A stretch of 64,000 nt of DNA from Pseudomonas saudiphocaensis (lineage in GTDB: Bacteria; Pseudomonadota; Gammaproteobacteria; Pseudomonadales; Pseudomonadaceae): NCBI RefSeq assembly GCF_000756775.1, contig NZ_CCSF01000001.1, forward strand, positions 3,472,001 through 3,536,000, in the 5' to 3' direction. Position numbers and translations under genes: made by a program. Below the pieces are notes generated by a model that saw only the letters and a list, made by a program, of their open reading frames with translations, was not told where the DNA came from and did no database searches. Of the stretch, positions 8,841 through 18,132 are shown piece after piece; within the stretch, counting starts at the first letter, position 1; each line of letters begins with the position of its first letter.

Positions 8841-9869
8841 TCATTCGCCCATCTTGAAGCCGCGCTCGGCCTTGCGGTGGCCGTAGGTGCGCGGACGGGT
8901 GTAATAGTCGATGGTTGGCGCGGACAGGTTCATCAGCAGTACGGCGAATGCGACGCCATCCGGATAACCGCCCCAGGCGCGAATCACGTAGACGAGAATG
9001 CCGACGCCAGCGCCGAAGATCAGCCGGCCCAGGTTGCTGGTGGCGCTGCTGACCGGGTCGGTGACGATGAAGAACGCGCCGAGCATGGTGGCGCCGCTGA
9101 GCAGGTGAAATAGCGGCGAGCCGTTGCTGTCGGAGCCCGAACCATTCCAGAACACCAGGCTCATCAGTGTCAGCGCAGCGAGCATGCCCACCGGGGCGTG
9201 CCAGCTGAACAGGCGCTTGTGCAGCAGGAACAGACCGCCGGCAAGGAACGCCAGGTTGACCACCTCCGAGCCGATCCCGCCGAAATGCCCGAAGGCTGGA
9301 TTGGCCCAGAGCTCTTCTATCGTCAGACTTTTGTTCAGCTTCATCGCGTCCAGTGCGGTGGCCTGGCTCCAGCCATCGGGCATCGAGGCAATACCAAGGA
9401 TATGCTGCAGGCCGGCACCAAGCCCTACGCCGTGAGGCACTGGCCAGGAAGTCATCTCTACCGGAAAGGAAATCAGTACCACAACATAGCCGACCATGGC
9501 CGGGTTGAAGGGATTCTGCCCCAGCCCACCATAGAGCTGTTTGCCGAAGACGATGGCGCTAGCGGTGGCGATCAGGGTCAACCACCAAGGCGAGTAGGGC
9601 GGCAGCGCCAACGCCAGTAGCACGGCGGTAACCAGGGCGCTGCCATCGCGCAGAAAGAATTGCACCGGGCGTTGCCGAACCTTGAGCAGCAACGCCTCGA
9701 AACCCAGCGCGACGGCGCTGGCCCAGCACAGATTGATCAGCGTGCCGGGGCCGTAGAGCCAGGTGAGGGCGACGATACCCGGCAGTGTTGCGGCCAGTAC
9801 CAGCAGCATGACCCGTTGGGTGCGGTTGCTGCCGGTGCTGTGCGGTGAAGTGATACGTGGCAGTGCCAT
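8841..9869 (-). CDS. rnfD: Rnf electron-transport complex subunit D
   Basis: 342 residues, a polytopic membrane protein of the NqrB/RnfD family. A periplasmic loop contains the flavin-attachment motif L-S-G-A-T-M near residue 263, and G-Q-N-P-F-N-P-A-M is present in the mid region. GGAGCGCCA precedes the ATG. A 73-base gap separates it from rnfC, the only sizeable gap in the operon, and I see no terminator in it. Confidence 0.95.
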   Translation of the reverse strand: MALPRITSPHSTGSNRTQRVMLLVLAATLPGIVALTWLYGPGTLINLCWASAVALGFEALLLKVRQRPVQFFLRDGSALVTAVLLALALPPYSPWWLTLIATASAIVFGKQLYGGLGQNPFNPAMVGYVVVLISFPVEMTSWPVPHGVGLGAGLQHILGIASMPDGWSQATALDAMKLNKSLTIEELWANPAFGHFGGIGSEVVNLAFLAGGLFLLHKRLFSWHAPVGMLAALTLMSLVFWNGSGSDSNGSPLFHLLSGATMLGAFFIVTDPVSSATSNLGRLIFGAGVGILVYVIRAWGGYPDGVAFAVLLMNLSAPTIDYYTRPRTYGHRKAERGFKMGE

Positions 9870-9942
9870 TGGCGCTCCGGTCGAATGTGCTACGGGCTGC
9901 GCTATCAGAGCGCGTTACCCGGAAGTGGCGGCAGGCCGCTCC

Positions 9943-12612
9943 TTACAAATCAGTGTGTTCCTGCAGCTTGCGTTCGGCTTCGTGCAAGCGCTCACGAGCG
10001 GCTTCGATTGCAGCGCTGTCGCTGCCGGCATCACGCTCCAGCTTGCGCAGGTCAGCGCGGGCAAAGGCCACCTCAGTCTTCAGTGCGCGTGCCTGCTCGT
10101 CGATCGGCCGCTTGTCGGTGCGAACCAGCTCTGGTGCGGGCTTGGCAGATTGTTCTTCTGCGGCATGCAGTGCCTCTTCGACAGTCCTCAGAGCGTCACG
10201 CAGCTGGCAAAGCTCGATCTCGTCAGCCCCGGCCTTTTCGGCTTTCTTCAGCTCGGCGCGCTTCATGGCCAGTTCGATCTTGGCCTTCTTCAGCGCATCG
10301 TCGCCGGCTGCTTTCCTCGGCGCAGCTGGTGCGTTTTGTTGTGCCTCGGCCAGCGTCTGTTCAGCTTGGGCCAGTTGGGCTTGCAGGCGTGTCAACTCGG
10401 CCTGCTGCTCGTCGTCGCGTGTTTCCAGCTTCTCCAGCTTGCGCAGCTGGGCACGAAGCATGGCGGCTTCGATCTTGGCCTTTTTCAGCGCTTCGTCATC
10501 GGCTGCCTTCTTCGGTGCCGCCGGTGCGTTTTGTTGTGCGTCGGCGAGAGCCTGCTCAGCTACGGCCAACTGGGTTTGCAGACGCGTCAACTCGGCTTGT
10601 TGCTCGTCGTCGCGTGTTTCCAGCTTTTCCAGTTTGCGAAGCTGGGCGCGGAGCATGGCGGCTTCGATCTTGGCCTTTTTCAGCGCTTCGTCATCGGCTG
10701 CCTTCTTCGGTGCGACCGGTGCGTTTTGCTGTGCGTCGGCGAGAGCCTGCTCAGCCTCGGCCAACTGGGTTTGCAGACGCGTCAGCTCGGCCTGTTGCTC
10801 GTCGTCGCGTGTTGCCAGCTTCTCCAGCTTGCGTAGCTGGGCACGGAGCATGGCGGCTTCGATCTTGGCTTTTTTTAGCGCTTCGTCATTGGCCGGAGCT
10901 GCGGCAGCCTCTACAGCCGGTGCGGCGGCGTTGGCGGCATCCAGCGCCCGCTGCGCTTCGCTGGCGGCAATACGCAGCTCGGCGACCTGGGCCTCCAGCT
11001 CGGGCGTAGCGTGTGCGGCGAGCTGCTTCTCGGCTTTCTTCAGGGCGACCTGAGCCATGCTGGCTTCGATCTTGAGCTTCTTCTGCTCCTCGGTAAGCCC
11101 AGCTTTCTGGGCCTGGACGCGGGCTACAGGGTCGTCCTGGCTGGCAGCCTGTGACTGAGCTTCCTTGGCTCGTGCCGCGCGTTCGGCGCGGGCCTTGCGG
11201 TCGGCTTCCTTTTGCTCTTCGGCACGGCGCAGGCGTTCCTGGCGCATTTCAAAGCGCTGCCGGGAGTGTTCGGCTTTCTGCTGCTTCTGCTCCAACGCGC
11301 GGATCTCGCCTTTGGCGGCCCGGTAGTACTGCACCAGAGGAATGCTCGATGGGCAGACGTAGGCACAGGCACCGCACTCGATACAGTCGAACAGGTTGTA
11401 GGCCTTGAGCTGATCGTGTTCCTGGCCCAGCGCAAAGAAATGCAGCTGTTGCGGCAGCAGACTGGCCGGGCAGACCTCGGCACATTCGCCGCAGCGGATG
11501 CAGGGCAACGCAGGTGGTGGCGGCGGCAGCTCTTGTGCGGTGCTGGCCAAAAGACAGTTGGTAGTCTTGATCAGCGGCACATCCAGCGAGGGCAGTGTAA
11601 AGCCCATCATCGGGCCGCCCATGATCAGGCGATTGAGCTTGCCGCTGTCGAGCCCGGCGAAGGCCAGGAGTTCGGACACCGGCGTGCCGATCAGCGCTTC
11701 GACGTTCATCGGCTGCGCAAGCGCTTCACCGGTGAGCGTGGTTATGCGTGAGATCAGTGGCTTGCCCAGCAATACCGTATCGTGGACTGCGACGCAGGTG
11801 CCGACGTTCTGGCAGAGCATGCCAATATCGGCGGGCAGCCCGCCGCTCGGCACTTCTTCGCCGGTGAGAATCTGGATCAGCTGCTTTTCACCGCCGGATG
11901 GGTACTTGGTAGGAAACACCTTGAGTACGTAAGGGCGGTCGCCGATTGCAGCACGCACGGCTTCGATGGCTTCGGGCTTGTTGTCCTCGATGCCGATCAG
12001 AACCTGCTGCGGCTTGATCAGGTATTCGAGGATCTCGATGCCGGCGACCAGTTCTGCTGCCTTCTCGCGCATCAAAAGGTCATCGGCGGTGATATAGGGC
12101 TCGCACTCGGTGCCGTTGATGACCAGGGTGTGAATGGTCTGGGTCGGTGGCGCAGTGAGCTTTACGGCAGTCGGAAAGCCGGCACCGCCGAGACCACTGA
12201 TACCGGCCTGGTGAATCAGGTCCAGCAGTTGCTCCGGTGGCAGCTGGCGATAGTCGGTATGCGGGTGCAGTTCGATCCACTGATCGCGACCATCGCTGTC
12301 GATGACGATTGCGTTGCTCAGCATGCCCGACGGGTGGGGGTAAGGCTGCGGGCCGATGAAACTTACGATGCCTGAGGTGGGAGCGTGTACCGGCGCGCTG
12401 ACGAATCCGGCAGCCTCGGCGAGCAACTGGCCCTTGAGCACCTGCTCGCCCACGGCGACGCAGGGCTCGGCGGACGCGCCCAGGTGCTGCGAAAGCGGCA
12501 GGACAAGGCGCTTGGGAAGGGGCATCTGCCGGACCGGCGTGCGGTTGGAAAGCTCCTTGCGCTCGGGCGGGTGAATGCCGCCGTGGATGTCCCATACGGT
12601 CAGTGAAGTCAT
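9943..12612 (-). CDS. rnfC: Rnf electron-transport complex subunit C, with expanded coiled-coil tail
   Basis: 889 residues. The first 450 residues are standard RnfC: a barrel-sandwich region, an NADH/FMN-binding (Nuo51-like) domain with G-G-A-G-F-P near residue 145, and two 4Fe-4S motifs ([12 protein letters not shown] and [12 protein letters not shown]) at about 370-425. The rest is a highly charged Ala/Lys/Glu/Gln coiled coil with six related units of about 65 residues, the middle ones nearly identical. The tail is typical of enterobacterial and pseudomonad RnfC but is long here. It peripherally binds the membrane complex and accepts electrons from NADH. It starts in a four-base overlap with rnfB. 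Confidence 0.95.
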   Translation of the reverse strand: MTSLTVWDIHGGIHPPERKELSNRTPVRQMPLPKRLVLPLSQHLGASAEPCVAVGEQVLKGQLLAEAAGFVSAPVHAPTSGIVSFIGPQPYPHPSGMLSNAIVIDSDGRDQWIELHPHTDYRQLPPEQLLDLIHQAGISGLGGAGFPTAVKLTAPPTQTIHTLVINGTECEPYITADDLLMREKAAELVAGIEILEYLIKPQQVLIGIEDNKPEAIEAVRAAIGDRPYVLKVFPTKYPSGGEKQLIQILTGEEVPSGGLPADIGMLCQNVGTCVAVHDTVLLGKPLISRITTLTGEALAQPMNVEALIGTPVSELLAFAGLDSGKLNRLIMGGPMMGFTLPSLDVPLIKTTNCLLASTAQELPPPPPALPCIRCGECAEVCPASLLPQQLHFFALGQEHDQLKAYNLFDCIECGACAYVCPSSIPLVQYYRAAKGEIRALEQKQQKAEHSRQRFEMRQERLRRAEEQKEADRKARAERAARAKEAQSQAASQDDPVARVQAQKAGLTEEQKKLKIEASMAQVALKKAEKQLAAHATPELEAQVAELRIAASEAQRALDAANAAAPAVEAAAAPANDEALKKAKIEAAMLRAQLRKLEKLATRDDEQQAELTRLQTQLAEAEQALADAQQNAPVAPKKAADDEALKKAKIEAAMLRAQLRKLEKLETRDDEQQAELTRLQTQLAVAEQALADAQQNAPAAPKKAADDEALKKAKIEAAMLRAQLRKLEKLETRDDEQQAELTRLQAQLAQAEQTLAEAQQNAPAAPRKAAGDDALKKAKIELAMKRAELKKAEKAGADEIELCQLRDALRTVEEALHAAEEQSAKPAPELVRTDKRPIDEQARALKTEVAFARADLRKLERDAGSDSAAIEAARERLHEAERKLQEHTDL
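10276..10890 (-). repeat. In-frame tandem repeat of 195 bp in rnfC
   Basis: The string GATCTTGGC(C/T)TT recurs at 10276, 10471, 10666 and 10861, exactly 195 bases (65 codons) apart. Units 10471-10665 and 10666-10860 differ at only a small share of positions. Each unit encodes a heptad-rich helix beginning [14 protein letters not shown] and ending in a Pro/Ala linker. Diverged further units lie on both sides within the gene. Confidence 0.9.
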
Positions 12613-13184
12613 GCGGCTTGCTCCCGGTCACTGGCGATGAGCTGTCCTGGCGCCAATGGCTGACTCCACTTCCAGCTTTGCAGGTTGCTGCCCACTTCGA
12701 TCATATCGATGCAGTCCACCGGGCAGGGCTCGACGCAGAGGTCGCAGCCGGTGCATTCGGACACGATCACGGTATGCATCTGCTTCGCTGCACCGACAAT
12801 AGCGTCCACCGGACAGGCCTGGATGCACTTGGTGCAGCCGATGCATTCGGCCTCGCGGATGTAGGCGACACGCGGAGGCACTTCGCCCTCTACTGCGTCC
12901 AGCGGCTCGGGTTCGACGTCCAGCAAGTCGGCCAGCGCCTGGATTGTGGACTCACCGCCTGGGGGGCACTTGTTGATCTTGTCGCCGGCCGCGATGGCCT
13001 CGGCGTAGGGTTTGCAGCCCGGGTAGCCGCACTGGCCGCATTGTGTCTGCGGCAGCAGAGAGTTGATCTGCTCGGCAATAGGGTCACCCTCAACCCGAAA
13101 GCGTACCGCCGCAAAACCCAGGATCGCTCCGCAAGCCAGGCACAGCGCCAACAGGGCGAGAACCGCAATCAGCACCAGGCTCAT
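12609..13184 (-). CDS. rnfB: Rnf electron-transport complex subunit B
   Basis: 191 residues. An N-terminal membrane helix (residues 3-25) leads to the four-Cys Fer4-type cluster motif C-G-Q-C-G-Y-P-G-C (about 49-57, fourth Cys near 74), then two ferredoxin 4Fe-4S motifs, [12 protein letters not shown] and [12 protein letters not shown], at about 113-155. The true start is the ATG at 13184, which overlaps the rnfA stop (ATGA). It takes electrons from ferredoxin or passes them toward it. Confidence 0.95.
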   Translation of the reverse strand: MSLVLIAVLALLALCLACGAILGFAAVRFRVEGDPIAEQINSLLPQTQCGQCGYPGCKPYAEAIAAGDKINKCPPGGESTIQALADLLDVEPEPLDAVEGEVPPRVAYIREAECIGCTKCIQACPVDAIVGAAKQMHTVIVSECTGCDLCVEPCPVDCIDMIEVGSNLQSWKWSQPLAPGQLIASDREQAA

Positions 13185-13765
13185 AGTTTGATCAGCCCGG
13201 TGAAGCCCATGAACGCCAAAGACATCATGCCGGCGGTGATCATCCCGATAGCCGCACCCTGAAATGAGCGGGGAACGTCGGCGATGGCGATGCGCTCGCG
13301 CATGGCGGCAAACAGCACCAGCACCAGGGAGAAGCCCAGACCGGCGGCAAAGCCGTTGGCGGTCGCGGTAATAAAGGTGAATTCCGACTTGTTGGCATTG
13401 AGCAGGGCAACACCGAGCACGATGCAGTTGGTTGTGATCAGCGGCAGAAAGATGCCCAGTACGCGGTACAGCAGGGGGCTGGTCTTGTTCACCACCATCT
13501 CGGTGAACTGCACCACCACAGCGATCACCAGGATGAAACTGATGGTGCGGAGAAATTCCAGATCCAGTGGCTTCAATACGTATTGCTGCAGCAGATAGCT
13601 GCACATCGCGGCCAATGTCAGCACGAAGGTCGTGGCCAGAGAGAGGCCGATGGCGGTTTCGATCTTCTTCGAAACGCCCATAAACGGGCACAGACCAAGA
13701 AACTGTACCAGCACGAAATTGTTGACCAGGATGGCGCTAACCATGATCAGGGCGAGTTCGGTCAT
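13181..13765 (-). CDS. rnfA: Rnf electron-transport complex subunit A
   Basis: 194 residues, six membrane helices, homologous to RnfE in inverted topology. Conserved motifs [11 protein letters not shown] (about 23-33) and T-N-C-I-V-L-G (about 110) provide the Cys for the intramembrane iron-sulfur centre. It is the first gene of the leftward operon rnfA-B-C-D-G-E-nth; AGGAACC precedes the ATG. Confidence 0.95.
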   Translation of the reverse strand: MTELALIMVSAILVNNFVLVQFLGLCPFMGVSKKIETAIGLSLATTFVLTLAAMCSYLLQQYVLKPLDLEFLRTISFILVIAVVVQFTEMVVNKTSPLLYRVLGIFLPLITTNCIVLGVALLNANKSEFTFITATANGFAAGLGFSLVLVLFAAMRERIAIADVPRSFQGAAIGMITAGMMSLAFMGFTGLIKL

Positions 13766-13826
13766 GCAGGTTCCTGTGGTGCTCTGTAAGAGCCCGAGGC
13801 TAAAAGGGCGCCATTATCGGCAAGCG

Positions 13827-13849
13827 GTCGCGGCCATACAAGCCGCGAC
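13827..13849. promoter_or_regulatory. Perfect 8-bp hairpin between rnfA and the divergent secreted-protein gene
   Basis: GTCGCGGC (13827-13834), a 7-base loop, GCCGCGAC (13842-13849). A second dyad, GCCGCG/CGCGGC, spans 13921-13940, about 20 bases before the start of the rightward gene. The intergenic region (13766-13960) must hold promoters for both directions. No -35/-10 pair or terminator T-run is convincing, so the role could be operator or mRNA structure. Confidence 0.35.
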
Positions 13850-13960
13850 TGCCTGTCGCAGGCTGTGCCGGCCGTCTGTTGGCTGTTCATATCGGCCCTG
13901 GCTATGGTCTGATGAAAGACGCCGCGGCAATTGTCGCGGCTTCGCTTGCGGAGGTATCCG

Positions 13961-14383
13961 ATGAACACCAGAAGCCTTTTGTTGCTGCTTGGGCTGGGTT
14001 TGACCCTGACGCTGCCGGTGCAGGCCGATAGGTCAGGGCGCATCTGGGTTTACCAGCCGGACGGCAACAGCTATCGCATCGGCAGTGGTTCGTATCGGTA
14101 CGATCCACGCAGCCCTTATCCACAGCACCGTCAGTACCAGCAGAATTTGCCGCCTCGCTATCAAGGGCAGTTGCCGCCGCAGTATTACGATCGCCATCGC
14201 AACGTCGATCGTCCGCAACGCTGGAACGACGGTCGCCGACCCGGAATCAATCACCCGCCGCGCTGGCAGCATGAGCGGCGATCAGGGAACTATAGTCGCG
14301 ATTACGGCCCGCGGCAGGGGCGCGATTATCGGCCACCACAGCGGCGTGATTTCAATCCGCAGCGCGGTTATCGACGCCCCTGA
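13961..14383 (+). CDS. Secreted basic Arg/Pro/Tyr/Gln-rich protein of unknown function
   Basis: 140 residues from the ATG at 13961, preceded by GGAGG. A clear Sec signal peptide ends at about residue 23 (L-P-V-Q-A before D-R-S-G). The mature protein is almost free of hydrophobic core residues. It starts with one structured-looking stretch (I-W-V-Y-Q-P-D-G-N-S-Y-R-I-G) and continues as a disordered, very basic chain rich in Arg, Pro, Tyr, Gln and Asn, with loosely repeated R-Y/R-R/P-P elements. It could bind polyanions such as LPS, DNA or polysaccharide in the periplasm; that is inference. Its stop is three bases from the stop of the convergent enoyl-CoA hydratase. Confidence 0.75.
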   Translation: MNTRSLLLLLGLGLTLTLPVQADRSGRIWVYQPDGNSYRIGSGSYRYDPRSPYPQHRQYQQNLPPRYQGQLPPQYYDRHRNVDRPQRWNDGRRPGINHPPRWQHERRSGNYSRDYGPRQGRDYRPPQRRDFNPQRGYRRP

Positions 14384-14386
14384 GGT

Positions 14387-15205
14387 TCAGCGATTTTTCC
14401 ACTGTGGCTCGCGCTTTTCCAAGAAGGCATTGACACCTTCCAGAGTGTCCTGAGCCTCGAACAGGCCCAGGAAAGCCTCACGTTCGGCGGCGCCCAGAGT
14501 GTCGGGGCCGCGACTGCGGACACTATCGATCAAAGGCTTGATGGCGCGGACCGCCACCGGGCTTTGTCGGGCGACTCTTGAGGCGAGCAGCAGCGCATGA
14601 CCACGCGACTCGCCGGGCTCGACTATCTGTTCGATAAGGCCAATGCGCAGTGCGGTTTCGCTGTCGAGGCGTTCACCGCACAGGATCATGCGCTTGGCCC
14701 AGCCTTCACCAACCAGCCAAGCCAGCGCTTGGGTTCCGCCAGCGCAGGGTAGCAGTCCCACCGAGGCTTCCGGCAGGCCCAGTTGAGCCTGGCGTTCGGC
14801 AATGCGAATGTCGCAGGCCAGTGCACACTCCAGGCCGCCGCCCAGGGCGAAGCCGTTGATGGCTGCGATGGAAACACCACGAAAATCACGCAGGGCCTCG
14901 AAGGCTTCGCCGAAGCGGCGTGCCATTTCCCGCGCCCGCAGTCGATCGCCGTCGGCGAAGAGCTTCAAGTCAGCGCCAGCACTGAAAAACTTTTCGCCCT
15001 GCCCACAAATCACCAGAGCATAGATATCGTCGTCGTGATTGAGATGCTCGATTACTAGCTTGAGGCCAATCAGCGACTCCCTATCCCATGTGTTGGCGGG
15101 GGGGTGGTTGATGGTGATCAGCGCCGTGTGGCCGTGCTTTTCGACGGTCAGCTTGTGGGTCAGGTCGAAGATGCCGGGCTTGTAGGGTTCGAGTGCGTTG
15201 CTCAT
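14387..15205 (-). CDS. Enoyl-CoA hydratase/isomerase family protein
   Basis: 272 residues of the crotonase family. The CoA/oxyanion-hole segments are S-A-G-A-D-L-K-L-F-A (about residue 75) and G-F-A-L-G-G-G-L-E-C-A-L-A-C-D (about 115-130); the Glu at the end of Q-L-G-L-P-E matches a catalytic position. Function is probably hydration or isomerisation of an enoyl-CoA. Two genes away from ung, its position recalls the P. aeruginosa PA0745-PA0750 region, where PA0745 (DspI) makes the dispersal signal cis-2-decenoic acid. Whether this gene is that orthologue cannot be decided by eye. Confidence 0.85.
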   Translation of the reverse strand: MSNALEPYKPGIFDLTHKLTVEKHGHTALITINHPPANTWDRESLIGLKLVIEHLNHDDDIYALVICGQGEKFFSAGADLKLFADGDRLRAREMARRFGEAFEALRDFRGVSIAAINGFALGGGLECALACDIRIAERQAQLGLPEASVGLLPCAGGTQALAWLVGEGWAKRMILCGERLDSETALRIGLIEQIVEPGESRGHALLLASRVARQSPVAVRAIKPLIDSVRSRGPDTLGAAEREAFLGLFEAQDTLEGVNAFLEKREPQWKNR

Positions 15206-15283
15206 GGGCTTGATCCTCGTGGGTGGTCAGGACTCTGCATTCAGAGTTCATCGAGGCGCCGGGGTGCAATGACCCTGCCGAAA

Positions 15284-15309
15284 CGGGAATGGCTGTTCGA
15301 CCATTCCCG
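15284..15309 (-). terminator. Hairpin after the ABC binding-protein gene
   Basis: CGGGAATGG (15284-15292) pairs perfectly with CCATTCCCG (15301-15309) across an 8-base loop, nine bases after the stop of the leftward binding-protein gene. On that strand it is followed only by TTT, so it is a weak intrinsic terminator. Confidence 0.55.
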
Positions 15310-15317
15310 CGGTGTTG

Positions 15318-16562
15318 CTATTGCAGTTGCAGCGGTTGGTTGGCCGAACGTCGTTCTTCCTGCCACTCCGCCAGGGACGGCGCCGCGACATCGCCGGACA
15401 GCCGGTGGACGATCTCAAAATAGTCCTGCCTGTATTTGTCCTTCAGGACCTCTTCACGCTGCTTGACTCGTAAAGCGTAGACCGTCTGCACGCTCTGGTG
15501 GTCGAAATCACGCCAGTACTGTTCATCCTTGAGCAGTGTGTAACGGTGATTTTCCAGCGCGGCGATCAGCTTTTCGCTATCGAGGCTACGAGCACGCTCT
15601 ACTGCATCGGCCCACTGGTTCACAATGGTGTAAGCAATTGCTGCCGAGCTGGAAGGCCGAACCTGATAGGTTTCACTGAAGCTTTTCACGAAGGCCTTGC
15701 CTCGCTCGGACCCCTCGACCTCCGGCACTCGCCAGGTCCAGGGCTCGCTACCCAGCACGCCACGCATGATGTCAGGGCCGGCGGATTCGACCATGGTTGT
15801 GCTCAGGTTGGGTACGGCTATCTGCATCTTCTTGTTCAGACCCAGCTCATCGGCAATGCGCATCGCGCGCACCATGTCCTCGCCGTAAAGCACCAGCGCC
15901 AACACGTCGGCACCGCTTTGCTCAGCTTGTTTCAGGGCCTGGCGGAAGTCGGAGAGGCGAGCGTTGGGGAAGGGGGTCTTGACGCCAGGGTGCTTCGACT
16001 GGTCCATGGTGTTGGTTGCCTGGCGCAGCGAGCTTTCACTGGTGTGGCCCCAGGTGTAGTCGGCGGTGATATAGAAGTAGTTCTTGCCAGGCATGGTTTT
16101 ATTCAGATATTGCCCCAGCACCCGCGCGCTCATCCACGCACTGGTACTTTCGCGGAACATGTATCGGTGGCCATCCCTGCCAGTGGTGTCGTTGGAATAG
16201 GTGATGGTGCCGAAGTACAGTAGCCCACGCTCCCTTGCACGCTTGCCTGCGGAGATGGCCACGGCACTGGAGACGCCGCCAAAGAGCATAGCCGCACCCT
16301 CGTCGGCCAGTCTGTCAACGTTGACCACCGCCTTCTCTGGGCGTGAAGCTGTGTTGCGGCTGATCAGCTCCAGAGGCCTTCCGAGGACGCCACCGCGCTG
16401 GTTGATCTCGTCTATTGCCAGCAGAGCGCCGCGCATTTGCGACAGGCCTTCCTCTTTGTAGGGGCCGGTTCGCGGATAGTTGAGTCCTAGCTTGATGGGG
16501 TCCGCAGCTTGGGCAGTAAGACAGAAACCCAGCCCCAGAGCCAAGAGGGTAGTCCGTTTCAT
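15318..16562 (-). CDS. Periplasmic ABC substrate-binding protein, branched-chain amino-acid type
   Basis: 414 residues. A signal peptide ends at about residue 19 (L-T-A-Q-A before A-D-P-I-K-L-G). The mature part is a Peripla_BP_6 (LivJ-like) fold: I-K-L-G-L-N-Y-P-R-T-G-P-Y opening strand, G-G-V-L-G-R-P-L-E-L-I, then the A-D-V-L-A-L-V-L-Y-G hinge region. These proteins bind amino acids, amides, short carboxylates or similar ligands. No permease or ATPase genes adjoin it, so its partner is unknown or it works as an orphan sensor/binding protein. The start at 16562 has AGGA nine bases upstream; an upstream in-frame ATG at 16628 would destroy the signal peptide. Confidence 0.85.
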   Translation of the reverse strand: MKRTTLLALGLGFCLTAQAADPIKLGLNYPRTGPYKEEGLSQMRGALLAIDEINQRGGVLGRPLELISRNTASRPEKAVVNVDRLADEGAAMLFGGVSSAVAISAGKRARERGLLYFGTITYSNDTTGRDGHRYMFRESTSAWMSARVLGQYLNKTMPGKNYFYITADYTWGHTSESSLRQATNTMDQSKHPGVKTPFPNARLSDFRQALKQAEQSGADVLALVLYGEDMVRAMRIADELGLNKKMQIAVPNLSTTMVESAGPDIMRGVLGSEPWTWRVPEVEGSERGKAFVKSFSETYQVRPSSSAAIAYTIVNQWADAVERARSLDSEKLIAALENHRYTLLKDEQYWRDFDHQSVQTVYALRVKQREEVLKDKYRQDYFEIVHRLSGDVAAPSLAEWQEERRSANQPLQLQ

Positions 16563-16785
16563 CGCGGGGGATCCTTTATATGTTTTTTTTGTTTGGCAGA
16601 GTCGCTTTTGTACAGTGGCCTGCGCCAACCCGTCACCCTTTCTAAGGTCGTAGAAACCTCAGGTGTGCGCTGGTCAACATTAGCGGAACCTTCCCAGGCT
16701 TAGTAGTGCACTGGATCAAGCTCTTTGCAGTCCGGCATGCTTTGAGGTTTGACACTTTGTTTCGTAAATTCCGCAGGAGCGACAA

Positions 16786-17481
16786 ATGAGTCAGGATCAT
16801 CGGTTGAAGCTCGAAGAGAGCTGGAAGGCGGCACTGCGCGATGAGTTCGCCCAACCGTACATGCGTGAACTCGGCGATTTTCTTCGGCGGGAGAAAGCCG
16901 TCGGCAAGGTCATCTATCCGCCCGGTCCGCTGATTTTCAATGCGCTGGACTCCACGCCCCTGGATCAGGTGCGGGTGGTGATTCTCGGCCAGGACCCCTA
17001 TCACGGCCCGGGGCAGGCCCACGGTTTGTGTTTTTCGGTTCAGCCGGGCGTGGCACCTCCGCCCTCGCTGCAAAATATTTACAAGGAACTCAAGCGCGAC
17101 CTGAATCTGGATATTCCGCGGCACGGCTATCTGCAGCATTGGGCGGATCAGGGCGTTCTGATGCTCAACACCTCGCTCACGGTGGAGCAGGGGCGGGCTG
17201 GGTCACACGCAAAAATGGGCTGGCAGCGACTGACGGACAGAATCATCGAGATTGTCAGCGAGCAGAGAGCGAATATTGTTTTCATGCTGTGGGGCGCCCA
17301 TGCGCAGAGCAAGGCCAAGTTGATCGATCCAACTCGCCATCTGTTGCTCAAGTCGGTGCATCCTTCACCGCTGTCGGCCCATAGGGGGTTTATCGGCAAC
17401 GGACATTTCAGTCGTGCCAATCAGTTTCTCCGCCAGCACGGCTTGGAGCCTATCGACTGGCAGCTGCCGGCAGAAGTGTGA
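16786..17481 (+). CDS. ung: Uracil-DNA glycosylase
   Basis: 231 residues, full length. Family 1 UDG: the water-activating motif G-Q-D-P-Y-H-G (about residue 68) and the DNA-intercalation loop [11 protein letters not shown] (about 190) are intact. It removes uracil from DNA after cytosine deamination or misincorporation. GCAGGAGCGACA upstream supports the ATG. Confidence 0.97.
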   Translation: MSQDHRLKLEESWKAALRDEFAQPYMRELGDFLRREKAVGKVIYPPGPLIFNALDSTPLDQVRVVILGQDPYHGPGQAHGLCFSVQPGVAPPPSLQNIYKELKRDLNLDIPRHGYLQHWADQGVLMLNTSLTVEQGRAGSHAKMGWQRLTDRIIEIVSEQRANIVFMLWGAHAQSKAKLIDPTRHLLLKSVHPSPLSAHRGFIGNGHFSRANQFLRQHGLEPIDWQLPAEV

Positions 17482-17482
17482 A

Positions 17483-17504
17483 GCGGCGCCAGAGTTGGCG
17501 CCGC
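17483..17504. terminator. Convergent hairpin between ung and the DUF4142 gene
   Basis: GCGGCGCCA (17483-17491), loop GAGT, TGGCGCCGC (17496-17504): a perfect 9-bp GC-rich stem. It lies between two convergent stops. Neither side has a T-run, so termination efficiency is uncertain. Confidence 0.5.
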
Positions 17505-17510
17505 AGGAAG

Positions 17511-18029
17511 TTACTGTTTGGCGCCGTGCGTCGAGGCTAGTTCCTGGGCGTGCTTGAGATGCTGTTCAAGCTTGGGCAGCGTCGTTTCGGCAAACTGCTT
17601 CAGCTCGGCGTTTTCGCCGTTCTGGGCGTATTCGCGAAACAGCTTGATAGTCTGCTCGTGAGCCATGACCTGGTTGTTTGCATAGGCCTTGTCAAAATTC
17701 TCACCTTCACGGAACTGGAGGATCATGGCTTTTGCCTTGTCCATCAGCGTGGCATTGTCGGATATCTCCAGATCCTCTTGCTGGCCGGCGATTTCGGCCA
17801 GTTTCTGATTGGCCTGGGTGTGGTCATCGATCATTTTCTGGGCAAAGGACCGGACGTCTTCAGAGTCGCTCTTGTCCAGCGCCAGCTTGGCGGTTTCGAT
17901 TTCCGCGATACCCTTGGCAGAGGCTTCGTCAACGAAGTTCTCACCATCAGCCGCCAGGGCAAGATTTGCAGCCATGCCAAATAAGATTGCGGTAGTGCCT
18001 GACAGAAATGCTTTGGTTGTGCTGTTCAC
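17511..18029 (-). CDS. Exported DUF4142 protein
   Basis: 172 residues from a GTG at 18029 with GGAGG seven bases before it; the in-frame ATG at 18047 has no such site. A signal peptide ends at about residue 26 (L-A-L-A-A). The mature protein is a predicted four-helix, ferritin-like DUF4142 domain with the typical D-H-T-Q-A-N motif (about 90-95) and a second H-E-Q-T-I-K-L-F motif. The family occurs with stress and envelope proteins, but its biochemical activity is not established. Confidence 0.85.
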   Translation of the reverse strand: MNSTTKAFLSGTTAILFGMAANLALAADGENFVDEASAKGIAEIETAKLALDKSDSEDVRSFAQKMIDDHTQANQKLAEIAGQQEDLEISDNATLMDKAKAMILQFREGENFDKAYANNQVMAHEQTIKLFREYAQNGENAELKQFAETTLPKLEQHLKHAQELASTHGAKQ

Positions 18030-18132
18030 GATATTTCCTCCAGTCATCCGAACGGCAGGATGCCGTCCCAGTTTGAGACTGGAGGGCGTGGAAGCGGTTC
18101 CTGGTAGGGGCTGAGCGGTCGGTTGGCAGCCG

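Noticed and set aside
10276-11055. Regularly spaced 195-bp repeats as a possible CRISPR or satellite
   Set aside because: The repeats are in frame, encode a heptad coiled coil and lack unique spacers; they are part of rnfC.
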